This document shows, in pieces, positions 17,401 to 26,211 of a stretch of DNA of 64,000 nt (the first letter of the stretch is position 1; each line of letters opens with the position of its first letter). The notes under the pieces were generated by a model. The model had not been told where the DNA came from and did not search any database. It saw nothing but the letters and a program-made list of their open reading frames with translations. The position numbers and the translations under genes are program-made. The stretch is from Embleya sp042956465 (lineage in GTDB: Bacteria; Actinomycetota; Actinomycetes; Streptomycetales; Streptomycetaceae): assembly GCF_042956465.1 (NCBI RefSeq), contig NZ_JBIBGL010000001.1, forward strand, positions 496,001 through 560,000, in the 5' to 3' direction.

Positions 17401-20400
17401 CCGGACACCGACCCGGGCGCCGGGAGGCATACGTACACGGCCTGTGGGCCCCGGCCCGAGGCCAGTTCGGTGAGCAGCGCCCGCACACCGTGCTCGGGAT
17501 CGATCAACGGGACGCCGCGCCGGGCATACTCGCGGGCCAACTCCGGCGTCACCATGCCGCCGCCGGTCGCCGCCCACGGACCCCAGTCGATGGTCACCAC
17601 ACGCTCCGCGACCGGCGCGAGCGTGTCCTCGGATTCGGCGGACCAGTGCCGGGCGAGGGTGGCCAGCGCGTCGTTGGCGGCGGCATAGTCGGTCTGGCCC
17701 CGATTTCCGTACACCCCCGCGACGCTGCCGAACATGGCCAGGAACGCCGGTGGCGCCAACGTGGGCCGCAGCGTGCGCAGTGCCGTGACCAGGGCCCGCG
17801 CCCCGGCCACCTTCGTGGCGAACACCTGCCGACAGGACTCCGCGGTCTTGTCCACGAGCAGCCGATCGGCCAGCACACCGGCGCCGTGCACGATTCCGTC
17901 GAGCCGACCGTGCCGCTCGGCGATCCCGGTCAGGATCCGGCGGACCGCGTCGGCGTCGGTGACGTCGGCCACGTGCAGCCGTACCGATGCCGCGTGTTCG
18001 CCCAGCTCGGCGAGCGTCGCGCGGACCTGGCGACGGTTCAGCACCCGGGTCAGCTCGGCCTCGATCCGGGCCGGCTCGCGCACCCCGGTCGCGATCAACG
18101 CGGCCCGCAGCGCGGGGGCGTCCGCCGCGTCGGCGAGCGCGGCGGGCTCCGGGGCTCCGTCGTCACCGGTGCGACCGAGCACCTCGACATGACACCCGGT
18201 GGCCCGGGCCAGGCCGACGGCCGTCCGAGCGGTGATACCACGTGCGCCACCGGTCAGCAGCACCACCGAGTCCGGCCCGAGCCGCTCGCGCAGCAGCTCG
18301 TCCCGGTCGGCGGGCGACAGGTCGGGCAGCGGTGCCGGCCGGGTGCGCAGGGTCAGCCGACGGTCGCCGGACAGGCCGAGCAGCACGGGGTCGCCCGGCT
18401 CGGGCCGGCCCGGCGTGCGGCCCAGTTCGGCCAGGAGTCGGCGGGCGATCCGGGCCGGTTCCTCCTTGGGGTCCAGATCCAGCACCCGCAGCACCCGGTC
18501 CGGATACTCCAGCGCGGCGGACCGGGCGAACCCGGCCAGGCCCGCGCCCGGCACCGGATCGGGGCCGGCGGCGGCCCGGGCCCGACCGAAGTGGCCGCCG
18601 CCGGCCGTGCCGAGGAACACCTGCCGTACGCCGCCCACCAGCGCGGCCCGCAGCAGCGCGAAGGCATCCGGGAGGATCGGGTCCGGGCCGTCGGCGAGCG
18701 CGGCCAGGTGCACCAGCGTGTCGACCTCCGACCACGCCGGGTCCGGCCGATCGTCGTCCGCCGGTCCGGCCCGATCCCGGGCGCGCGACTCCACCACGAC
18801 GCCGTGCGCCGCGAGCAGGTCGGCCAGGGCCCAGGCGATCCCGCCGCCGTCCTCGACCAGGACCACCCGGCGACCGCGCAGCGCGTCGCCGATGGGCGGG
18901 CCCGCCTCGCTCGTGGGCGGTGGGTCCTCGATCGGCACACACTCGACCAGGTGTCGGGTGGGCCGGTCGGCGCCGGGCGGAGCGGGCTCCTCCCGGCCCG
19001 CCCCGACCGGTTCGGCGGGCTCGGTCGGCGGCACCGGCGACGCCCATTCACCCGGCCCCGACCCCGATGCCGGCAACGACCCCGCCCGCGGATCCGCCCC
19101 GGCGTCGACCGCCAGTACGCCGGCCACGATCGCGTCGATCGTCTTGACCTTGGCCAGCCGCTCGATCACCGCCTCGTCGGCCGGGCCCGGCGCGCCGCCT
19201 GTTCCGGTGCCCGTTCCGGCGACCGCGCCGGGCAGTCGCAGCCGCAGGGCCAGTTCGCCGATGATCTCGGTGCGCTTGATCGAGTCGACGGACAGATCCG
19301 CCTCCAGGTCCAGCGCCGGGTCGAGCATGTCCCGGGGATAGCCGGTCCGGGTGCCCACGATGTCGAGGACCACGGCCAGTACGTGCTCGCGGGTGAGCGG
19401 TCCGCCCGGCTCCTCGGCCGGGGCAACCACCGCGACGGGCTCGGGCTCGGGTCGCGGCAGGGTGGCCGGCACCGGCCCGGCAGCGGCGGGCGGCGCCTCG
19501 GGTACCCCGCCCGGGACGCCCAGGTAGCCGAGCAGCACCTCACGCTGGGCGGCGACCGCGGCCCGCGCGCCGGCCAGGTATTCGAGCAGCACCGCGTCCC
19601 GCGCGGACCCCGCCGACACACCCGGGCCGGCTGCCGGCTCGGCGGGCAGCGGGGCCACCGGGGTCGCCGGGAGCAGCCCACCGGGTACCGGCCGACCGTC
19701 GGCGGTGCGCACCAGGTGGCCGTCGACGGTCCAGGCCGGGCGGGGGCCGGGCTCGACGTCCACCGGCCGCACCCGGCCCGCCAAGCCGCCCGCGACCCGC
19801 ACCGGCACGCCGGCGACCGCGAGTTCGGCCAGAGCGGTGAGCAGTCGGCGCAGGCCGTCCTCGCCGGGTACGTCGCAGGCCACCGCGGTGTGCGGCCGGT
19901 CGCCCAGGATCGTGCGGACCATGCCGGTCAGCGCCCGGCCCGGCCCGGCCTCGACGAAGATCCGCACGCCCGCCGCGTACATCGCCTCGATCTGCTCGGC
20001 GAAGCGCACCGGTTCGGCCACCTGACGGGCAATCAGCGCGCGTACCTCGGCAGGCGCGTCCGGATAGCGCGCGGCGGTGCAGTTGGACCACACCGGGATC
20101 CTGGGCGTGCGTACGTCCAGGCCCGCGACGGCGGCCGTGAGGGTGTCGGCCGCCGCCGCGACCACGGGGCTGTGGAACGCGCACGCCACGGGCAGCCGAC
20201 GTGCGGACAGCCCGGCCCCCTCCAGCGCGGCGATCGCCGTGGTCAGGTCCGCCTCCGGGCCGGACACGACGGTCTGGGTCGGGGTGTTGCGATTGGCGAG
20301 CACGACGCCGTCGACCCCGGCCAGCACCTCGGCCACGCGGTCCGCGTCGGCCGAGACGGCCGCCATCGCACCGGGCTCCGCCCCGGCGGCGGCCAGCACG

Positions 20401-23400
20401 GCCGCCGCGCGCACCTCGCCCAGCCGGCCCAGATCCCGGGTGGACAACACGCCCGCCGACCACAGCGCGGCCACCTCGCCGTAGCTGTGTCCGGCGACCT
20501 GGTCCGGCCACACCCCGAACCGGTCGAGCAGCCGGGTCAGCGCGACCGCCGCCACCCCGAGCGCGGGCTGCGCACGCCGGGTGTCGGTGATCCGGGCCGA
20601 CTGTTCGGCCCGTGCCTCGGCGCCGAACGCGGCGGGCGGGAACATGGCCCCTACGCACTCCGGGTCGATGTCCCGCAGCCCGTCGCACAGTTCGGGGAAG
20701 CGGGCGAACAGATCCGCGAGCATCCCGGGCCGCTGACTCCCCTGTCCGGGGTACAGAAACGCCACCTGCCCGACCGCGTCGGCGTCGGCGCCCGCCTCGG
20801 CAACCATCGCGGTGCCCGCCACGGCACCCGATCCGGTGTCCGACTCGGCGCCCATCGCGGCACTCGACCCGGCGGCCCATATGGTGTCCGCTACGCCGTT
20901 CGACCCGGCGTCGCTCGCTCCATGGGACCCGGTGCCCGACCCGGTGCCGGTCTCCTCCCGGTGGAAGATCTCGCCGGCGGGATCGACCGCACCCGCGCGG
21001 GCCAGCGTCAGTTTGACCCGCAGATCGGCGTGATCGGTCGCGACGAACGCGACCTGTACCGGGACTTCGACGCCGGCACCAGCGCCGGTACCGCCACCGG
21101 TACCACCACCACCGGAGTCTTCATCGGCAAGCGCCGCCAGCCCCCGCAGCGGAAGGTCCTCGTCCGTGTCCAGCCGCGCGGCGAGCCGATCCAGCGCCGC
21201 CCGGGCCGCCGCGCGATCCGCGCCGCGGAAGCAGAACAGTTCGGCCGGCCACGCGGCGTCCGCTCCGCCCGGCCCGCCCGAGCCGGTCAGCTCCGAACCG
21301 GCCAGCACGGCATGAAAGTTGGTGCCGCCGAAGCCGAACGCGCTCACCCCCGCGATGCGTTCGGTGACCGGTGCGGTCCATGGGCGGGCCCGGCCGTCGA
21401 ACACGAACGGCCCCGAATCCGGCGGCCGGCGCAGGTGCAGGGTCGGCGGGCGCACCCCGAAGTGCACCGCCAGCGCGGCCTTGGCCAGACCGGCCAGGCC
21501 CGCCGCACACTTGGTGTGCCCGATCTGGGACTTCACCGAGCCCACCGCGCAGCCCCCGGGGGTGGCGCCGTGCTCGGTGAACACCTCGGTGAGGGCGTCC
21601 AGTTCGGCCCGGTCGCCGACCACGGTGCCGGTGCCGTGCGCCTCGACCAGGCCGACCCGGGCCGGCGAGACGCCCGCCGCCCGATAGGCACGTTCCAGCG
21701 CCCGCCGCTGGCCCTCGGGACGCGGCGCGGTCAAGCCGAGCGAGCGGCCGTCGCTGGACCCGCCGACGCCCTTGACCACCGCATACACCCGGTCGCCGTC
21801 GCGTTCGGCGTCCGCGAGCCGCTTGAGCAGCACGCAGACCGCGCCCTCGCCCAGCGCGATCCCGTCCGCGTCCGCGTCGAACGTGGCACAGCGCCCGGTC
21901 GGCGACAGCGCGCGCACCGAGGAGAACATCAGGAAGTCGTTGATCCCGTTGTGGGTGTCCACCCCGCCACACAACACCAGGTCGCTGGAGCCGGTGTTCA
22001 GCTCCTTGCAGGCCAGGTCCAGCGCCGCCAACGAGGCCGCACACGCGGCGTCCACGGTGTAGTTGACGCCGCCCAGGTCGAGCCGGTTGGCGATCCGGCC
22101 GGCGATCACATTGGCCAGTACGCCGGGAAAGGAGTCCTCGGTGGGGGAGGGGAGTTGGCCGTCCAGGTCGGCGGGCAACGCGCCGTAGTATCCCGGGAAC
22201 AGCGCACGGAACCCGTAGGCGCCGGCCAGGTCGGCGCCCGCCTCGGCGCCGAAGATCACCGACGTTCGCTCGCGGGCGAAGGCCCGTCCGGGTCCGTAGC
22301 CGGCGTCCGCCAGCGCTCCCGACGCGACGTGCAGTGCGAGCAGTTGGGCCGGCTCGATGGCGGCCAGCGAGGCGGGCGGGATCCCGTATCCGGTCGCGTC
22401 GAACCCGATCGCGGGCACGAACCCGCCCCACTTGGACGGGGTCCGCCCGGGCGGGACCGCTCCGGGGGCCGCGCCGCGGACCGTGCCGCGCACGGTGCTG
22501 CCCGATTCGGCACCGGCCGCGAAGTAGCGCTCCACGTCCCAGCGTTCGCGGGGCACCTCGGTCACCGCGTCGGCGCCGGCCAGGATGTTGCGCCAGTAGC
22601 TCGCCAGGTCCGGTGCGCCCGGCAGCACGCAGGCCATGCCCACGATCGCGACGTCCTGCGGTCGAGGCGCCGCCGGCCGGGTGGGTCCGCCCAACTCGCG
22701 CACCCGGCGGGCCAGCCACGCGGCCGACCCGGTGGTGACCTCGCGGTGCAGCGTGGCGACGTCGGTCGGCGCGGACCGCAACACCGCGGCCTGCCCCAGC
22801 ATGAACATTCCGTCCCGGCGCTGGGTGTCCGCGTCCACCGCGACCAACGCGCCCGCCTCGCGCCGCAGTCCCTTGCCGGCGATCCGCAACCGACCCAGAT
22901 TGAGCTGCTCCAACTCGGCCCAGACCTGCCGGGACGGCACGCCGCGCGCCTCCAGATCGCGCCGGGCGGCCTCGAACGCGGCCACGAAGGGCGTGCCCGC
23001 ACAGCGGGTGGCATGCCCGGGCGCGGTCTGCACCAGCGCGGTCGACGCGCACTCGACCGCCGCGGCCTGGAACCCGGGCACGATCGCGCCGCTGTCCACC
23101 GCCTCGCGGGTGAACAGGTACGCGGTGCCCATCAGCACGCCGATCGAGGCCCCGCGCTCGACCAGGGGCGCCGCCGCCGCGGCCACCATCGCGGCCGAGC
23201 GCGCGTCGTGGATCCCGCCCGCGAACAGCAGATCCAACTCCGCCGCACCGCCGTGCCGTTCGGCGAACGAGAGCAGTTCGTGCAACTGCGCCTCCCACAG
23301 CGGGAAACTGGCGCGCGGCCCGACATGCCCACCGCACTCGGTGCCCTCGAAGACGAACCGACGGGCGCCCTCCCGCAGGAACTGCGTCAACAATCCGGGG

Positions 23401-24596
23401 GACGGCACATGCAGATAGGTGCGAATCCCGGCGGCCTCCAACGGCGCGGCGCGATCCGGCCGACCGCCGGCGATCAGTGCGTACGGCGGGCGGGCGGCAA
23501 GCACCGCGGCAAGTTGCTCCTCACGCAGCTCCGGCGGCGCGAAGCCGAGCAGGCCCACCCCCCACGGCAGGTCGTCGAGCAGCGCGGCGGTCTCGGTGAG
23601 GAGCGCGCCCACCTGCGGGCCGCGCAGCAGGGACAACGCCAGGAAGGGCAGCCCGCCCTCCCGGGCCACCGCCTGCGCGAACGCGGCCCGGTCGCTCACC
23701 CGCGTCATCGGCCCCTGCACCGGCCGCGGCCCCACCCCGTGCCGGGCCGCCGAGGCCACGTGATCCACGATCGCCTCGCGCACCGCGCGCAGCACCCGAC
23801 CGGCCGTACCGTGGCGGTCCGCGAGCCGGGCGGCCGACGCGCCGTCCTGCCCGACCGGCAACAACTCGCGGTGCAGCCCGCCCGTACCCAGTGCGGCGCC
23901 GAGGTCGGCGGCCTGCTCGGCCAGCCGCGCGATCGGCAGGTCCGGACGCCGGTAGACCCGATGGCCGCGGATCACGACCGTCTCGCTGCCGTCCATCGCA
24001 CGCACCGCCGCCGCGACGTCCGCCGGCAGCGTGCTCTCCGCCACCAGGGCCAGCTGGGTGTCCAGCAGCACGCCGGCGGCACCACCGGCGACCGCCGCGG
24101 CGGCGGTGTGCGGACCGATTCCGCCGGCCGCCCAGACCGGAACCGAGACCCGATCGTCCGCGAGCAACTGCTGGAGCAGGACGAACGTGGTCAACTCGCC
24201 GCACCGCCCGCCGCTTTCGGCGCCGCGCGCGACCACCCCCGCAGCCCCGGCCGCCACCGCCGCGTGAGCCGCCTCGGCGCACGTGACCTCGACCAGGACC
24301 CGCCGCCCGGGGCCGACGTCCGCGAGCGACCACGGTGCGTCCGGCGCCAGGAGCACGACGTCCACCCCTTCGGGCAACTCGTGCGGGTCCAACGGACAAC
24401 CCACCGGCACCCGAACACCGAAGCACGGGACCGCGGACGCCTCGGCCAGCGCGTCGAGTGCCGGATCGCGCTCCCGGCCGAGATCGAGCACCCCGAGCGC
24501 GCCGGCCCGGTGCGCGGCGATCACGATGCGGGCGTTGGGACGACCCAGGGGGCTCACTGCGAGGATCTGATCGCGACGCGGGGACTGCGACGTCAT
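17397..24596 (-). CDS. Iterative PKS subunit A: flavin ER-KS-AT-ACP-KR (PUFA/hglE type)
   Basis: 2399 residues, first gene of the operon. Residues ~1-640 are a nitronate monooxygenase/PfaD-like TIM barrel with VFEGTECGGHVGPR, the kind of FMN enoyl reductase used by PUFA synthases. KS ~648-1100: Cys852 (DAACAAS), His987 (EAHGTGT), His1027 (SQIGHTK). AT ~1277-1580: Ser1371 in GHSYGE and CAFH at ~1472-1475, suggesting malonyl-CoA. ACP ~1735-1790 has a single PUFA-type DSIKR motif with Ser1772. KR ~2110-2399: TGGARGI, Ser2291 and Tyr2304 (DYAAAN). Start ATG 24596 has GGAGG 9 bases upstream; a longer frame to 24692 lacks this. It closely resembles the orphan hglE-KS/PUFA-like synthases reported in Streptomyces (from memory). 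Only one ACP is present, whereas PUFA synthases usually have several in tandem. Confidence 0.92.
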   Translation of the reverse strand: MTSQSPRRDQILAVSPLGRPNARIVIAAHRAGALGVLDLGRERDPALDALAEASAVPCFGVRVPVGCPLDPHELPEGVDVVLLAPDAPWSLADVGPGRRVLVEVTCAEAAHAAVAAGAAGVVARGAESGGRCGELTTFVLLQQLLADDRVSVPVWAAGGIGPHTAAAAVAGGAAGVLLDTQLALVAESTLPADVAAAVRAMDGSETVVIRGHRVYRRPDLPIARLAEQAADLGAALGTGGLHRELLPVGQDGASAARLADRHGTAGRVLRAVREAIVDHVASAARHGVGPRPVQGPMTRVSDRAAFAQAVAREGGLPFLALSLLRGPQVGALLTETAALLDDLPWGVGLLGFAPPELREEQLAAVLAARPPYALIAGGRPDRAAPLEAAGIRTYLHVPSPGLLTQFLREGARRFVFEGTECGGHVGPRASFPLWEAQLHELLSFAERHGGAAELDLLFAGGIHDARSAAMVAAAAAPLVERGASIGVLMGTAYLFTREAVDSGAIVPGFQAAAVECASTALVQTAPGHATRCAGTPFVAAFEAARRDLEARGVPSRQVWAELEQLNLGRLRIAGKGLRREAGALVAVDADTQRRDGMFMLGQAAVLRSAPTDVATLHREVTTGSAAWLARRVRELGGPTRPAAPRPQDVAIVGMACVLPGAPDLASYWRNILAGADAVTEVPRERWDVERYFAAGAESGSTVRGTVRGAAPGAVPPGRTPSKWGGFVPAIGFDATGYGIPPASLAAIEPAQLLALHVASGALADAGYGPGRAFARERTSVIFGAEAGADLAGAYGFRALFPGYYGALPADLDGQLPSPTEDSFPGVLANVIAGRIANRLDLGGVNYTVDAACAASLAALDLACKELNTGSSDLVLCGGVDTHNGINDFLMFSSVRALSPTGRCATFDADADGIALGEGAVCVLLKRLADAERDGDRVYAVVKGVGGSSDGRSLGLTAPRPEGQRRALERAYRAAGVSPARVGLVEAHGTGTVVGDRAELDALTEVFTEHGATPGGCAVGSVKSQIGHTKCAAGLAGLAKAALAVHFGVRPPTLHLRRPPDSGPFVFDGRARPWTAPVTERIAGVSAFGFGGTNFHAVLAGSELTGSGGPGGADAAWPAELFCFRGADRAAARAALDRLAARLDTDEDLPLRGLAALADEDSGGGGTGGGTGAGAGVEVPVQVAFVATDHADLRVKLTLARAGAVDPAGEIFHREETGTGSGTGSHGASDAGSNGVADTIWAAGSSAAMGAESDTGSGAVAGTAMVAEAGADADAVGQVAFLYPGQGSQRPGMLADLFARFPELCDGLRDIDPECVGAMFPPAAFGAEARAEQSARITDTRRAQPALGVAAVALTRLLDRFGVWPDQVAGHSYGEVAALWSAGVLSTRDLGRLGEVRAAAVLAAAGAEPGAMAAVSADADRVAEVLAGVDGVVLANRNTPTQTVVSGPEADLTTAIAALEGAGLSARRLPVACAFHSPVVAAAADTLTAAVAGLDVRTPRIPVWSNCTAARYPDAPAEVRALIARQVAEPVRFAEQIEAMYAAGVRIFVEAGPGRALTGMVRTILGDRPHTAVACDVPGEDGLRRLLTALAELAVAGVPVRVAGGLAGRVRPVDVEPGPRPAWTVDGHLVRTADGRPVPGGLLPATPVAPLPAEPAAGPGVSAGSARDAVLLEYLAGARAAVAAQREVLLGYLGVPGGVPEAPPAAAGPVPATLPRPEPEPVAVVAPAEEPGGPLTREHVLAVVLDIVGTRTGYPRDMLDPALDLEADLSVDSIKRTEIIGELALRLRLPGAVAGTGTGTGGAPGPADEAVIERLAKVKTIDAIVAGVLAVDAGADPRAGSLPASGSGPGEWASPVPPTEPAEPVGAGREEPAPPGADRPTRHLVECVPIEDPPPTSEAGPPIGDALRGRRVVLVEDGGGIAWALADLLAAHGVVVESRARDRAGPADDDRPDPAWSEVDTLVHLAALADGPDPILPDAFALLRAALVGGVRQVFLGTAGGGHFGRARAAAGPDPVPGAGLAGFARSAALEYPDRVLRVLDLDPKEEPARIARRLLAELGRTPGRPEPGDPVLLGLSGDRRLTLRTRPAPLPDLSPADRDELLRERLGPDSVVLLTGGARGITARTAVGLARATGCHVEVLGRTGDDGAPEPAALADAADAPALRAALIATGVREPARIEAELTRVLNRRQVRATLAELGEHAASVRLHVADVTDADAVRRILTGIAERHGRLDGIVHGAGVLADRLLVDKTAESCRQVFATKVAGARALVTALRTLRPTLAPPAFLAMFGSVAGVYGNRGQTDYAAANDALATLARHWSAESEDTLAPVAERVVTIDWGPWAATGGGMVTPELAREYARRGVPLIDPEHGVRALLTELASGRGPQAVYVCLPAPGSVSG

Positions 24597-25049
24597 GGGG
24601 GAGTGCCTCCATCCGGGGAACCGTGCGACGGGCGAACGGTGCGGTGGGAATGGGCGCGCGAATTCGTTTCCGGGCACGGTGAATCGCCGCATCGGTGCCG
24701 ATGCCGGGACGCATCCGACAGCCGAAAGTGGTACGGAATCGAAATATCGGCCGCAGCCGAATCACTGGGCCGTATCGTCGGTTTCGGACATCGAGGTGTC
24801 AACGGCGAACCGATCCGCCGAGCACGGCCCGCGACGGCTCCGGCGACTGCCCCAGGAGCCCGCTTCGCCCAGTCGGCACACGGCCGGATCGGCCCGCCGG
24901 ACCGGTCCGGTCCGGGGGCGGTCGGCGCCGAAACTTGCCCGTACGGCATACACCGATGCCCGGATGATCCGTCCGAACCGGCACAACGGCCGGGCTTCGC
25001 ATGCGAATTGCCCGTTTCCTACCCTGCCGGTACGGGTGGCGTGACCGTT
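24597..25049. promoter_or_regulatory. Divergent control region between PKS operon and LysR gene
   Basis: 453 bases without a gene separate the start of synthase A (minus) from the right LysR gene (plus). A 16-base perfect palindrome GCATCGGTGCCGATGC lies at 24689-24704, about 93 bases before the synthase start; it contains ATC-N6-GAT. A matching half-site CCGATGC is at 24953-24959. A second palindrome TTCGCATGCGAA at 24996-25007 lies 43 bases before the LysR start. LysR regulators commonly bind such dyads in divergent regions, activating the target gene and repressing themselves. The stretch ~24705-24800 is less GC-rich, as expected for promoters, but no -10/-35 pair is called. Confidence 0.55.
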
Positions 25050-25949
25050 ATGGTGCGGCGCGTGACCCTCCAGCAGCTGCGCTACCTCGTCGCCGTCGCG
25101 AATTTCGGCACCATGACCGCGGCCGCGGAAGCCCTCTACGTCGCCCAGTCCGCCCTGTCCCGCGCGCTCAAGGCGCTCGAACACGAGCTGGGCGCCGAAC
25201 TGTTCGTGCGCGAGGGGCGGACGGTGGGACTGACCGCCGAGGGCTCCCGAGTGGTCCGGCTCGCCCGAACCGTGCTCGACACCGTCACCGCGATCGAGGA
25301 CATCGGTCGAGTGGCGGGCCCGGAGTCCGAGCCCACCCTGACCGTGGCCACCACCTCCACCCTCGCGATCGGCCATGTTGCCCGCCTGGTGTCGGCGTTC
25401 GCCGCCGAGCACCCGGAGGCGCCGATCGAGGTGACCCGGTACGACGGGCGCGAGGGGGTGCTGGGCGCGGTCCGCGCGGGCACCGCCGCGATCGGGGTGG
25501 CCGACGCACCCGGACCCGGCGACCTGCGCACCTACCGGCTTGCCGAGGCGGAGGTGGTGCTCGTCTCGCTGCCGGGCACCCGGTTGCCCGACCCGGTGCC
25601 GTGGCGCCTGTTGGACGGCCTGCCGATGGTGCTGCCGGGGCGCGGCAGCGAGCGGCGCTCCCAGTTCGAGGCGATGTTCGCCGAGATGGGCGTGCGACCG
25701 ATCGCCGCCTGCGAGCACAACGACCGGGTCAACTGGGTCGCCGGCGTGCTCAACGGCGAGGGCTCGCTGCTGTGGTACCGGGACGTCGCCGAGGACGTCT
25801 TCGGCGACTCGGCCGCCGTTCGCTCCCTCGACCCACCGCTGCGCCGCGGCATCATGCTGGTCTGCCGAGAAGACGCCCGCGAACGCTCGGCCCGCCTCTT
25901 CATCGACCTGGCCCGCCGAGGCGGCGTCAGCGAACCCGACGCAGACTGA
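25050..25949 (+). CDS. LysR family transcriptional regulator (right flank, divergent from PKS operon)
   Basis: A 299-residue LysR-type regulator: helix-turn-helix LQQLRYLVAVANFGTMTAAAEALYVAQSALSRALKALEHELGAELFVREGRTVGLTAEG, then the two-lobed effector domain. ATG 25050 is used here; in-frame GTG at 25053 and 25062 are alternatives, and GTG 25062 would match the start of the left paralogue exactly (VTLQQLRYL). Its divergent placement immediately beside the synthase A promoter makes it the best candidate for the operon's activator, by analogy with most LysR systems. It is more like the LysR at 6535-7419 than chance would allow, suggesting duplication. Confidence 0.92.
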   Translation: MVRRVTLQQLRYLVAVANFGTMTAAAEALYVAQSALSRALKALEHELGAELFVREGRTVGLTAEGSRVVRLARTVLDTVTAIEDIGRVAGPESEPTLTVATTSTLAIGHVARLVSAFAAEHPEAPIEVTRYDGREGVLGAVRAGTAAIGVADAPGPGDLRTYRLAEAEVVLVSLPGTRLPDPVPWRLLDGLPMVLPGRGSERRSQFEAMFAEMGVRPIAACEHNDRVNWVAGVLNGEGSLLWYRDVAEDVFGDSAAVRSLDPPLRRGIMLVCREDARERSARLFIDLARRGGVSEPDAD

Positions 25950-25982
25950 CCAAAGCACCACCCCAACGAGCCGGCCCACCGA

Positions 25983-26107
25983 ACCAACCTCTTCGGCCCG
26001 CTCAGCCGACCCTTCTCGGCCTGTCGAGCGACCCTCTTCGGCCCGCCGAGCCAACCTCCTCGCAGCCCGCCGAGCCAATCCCTCCAGCCCGTCCGGTGTT
26101 TGAGGAC
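25983..26107. repeat. Degenerate 22-26-base tandem repeats ending in a Streptomyces-type repeat core
   Basis: Four imperfect units of the form ACCCTCTTCGGCCCGCCGAG with CC lie at 25983-26008, 26009-26030, 26031-26052 and 26053-26076. They run into a copy (26085-26107) of the 23-base intergenic core also found three times at 1391-1543. The region lies between two convergent genes (LysR and GH35). No coding function is visible. Confidence 0.7.
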
Positions 26108-26131
26108 AAGCGGGCCGCAGGCCGCCCCAGC

Positions 26132-26150
26132 GTTCGTCGGGTCGACGAAC
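26132..26150. terminator. Stem-loop between convergent LysR and GH35 genes
   Basis: GTTCGTCG at 26132-26139 pairs perfectly with CGACGAAC at 26143-26150 across a 3-base loop. There is no T-run. Its position between convergent gene ends fits a two-way terminator, as is common in high-GC actinomycetes. Confidence 0.45.
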
Positions 26151-26211
26151 CCACCGGCCGAGCCGACTCGCGCCGACCCGCCCAGCCAGTCCGGCCCGTG
26201 CGGACCCGTCG

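Noticed and set aside
12598..17688. A 1696-residue plus-strand frame opposite synthase B
   Set aside because: Antisense shadow: low-complexity Arg/Gly/His-rich translation, no ribosome site, no family motif.
17490..25049. A 2819-residue plus-strand open frame antisense to synthase A
   Set aside because: It is an antisense shadow of synthase A caused by high GC; its composition is Arg/Pro/Gly-rich with no domains. Only its last 300 codons (from 25050) are the real LysR gene.
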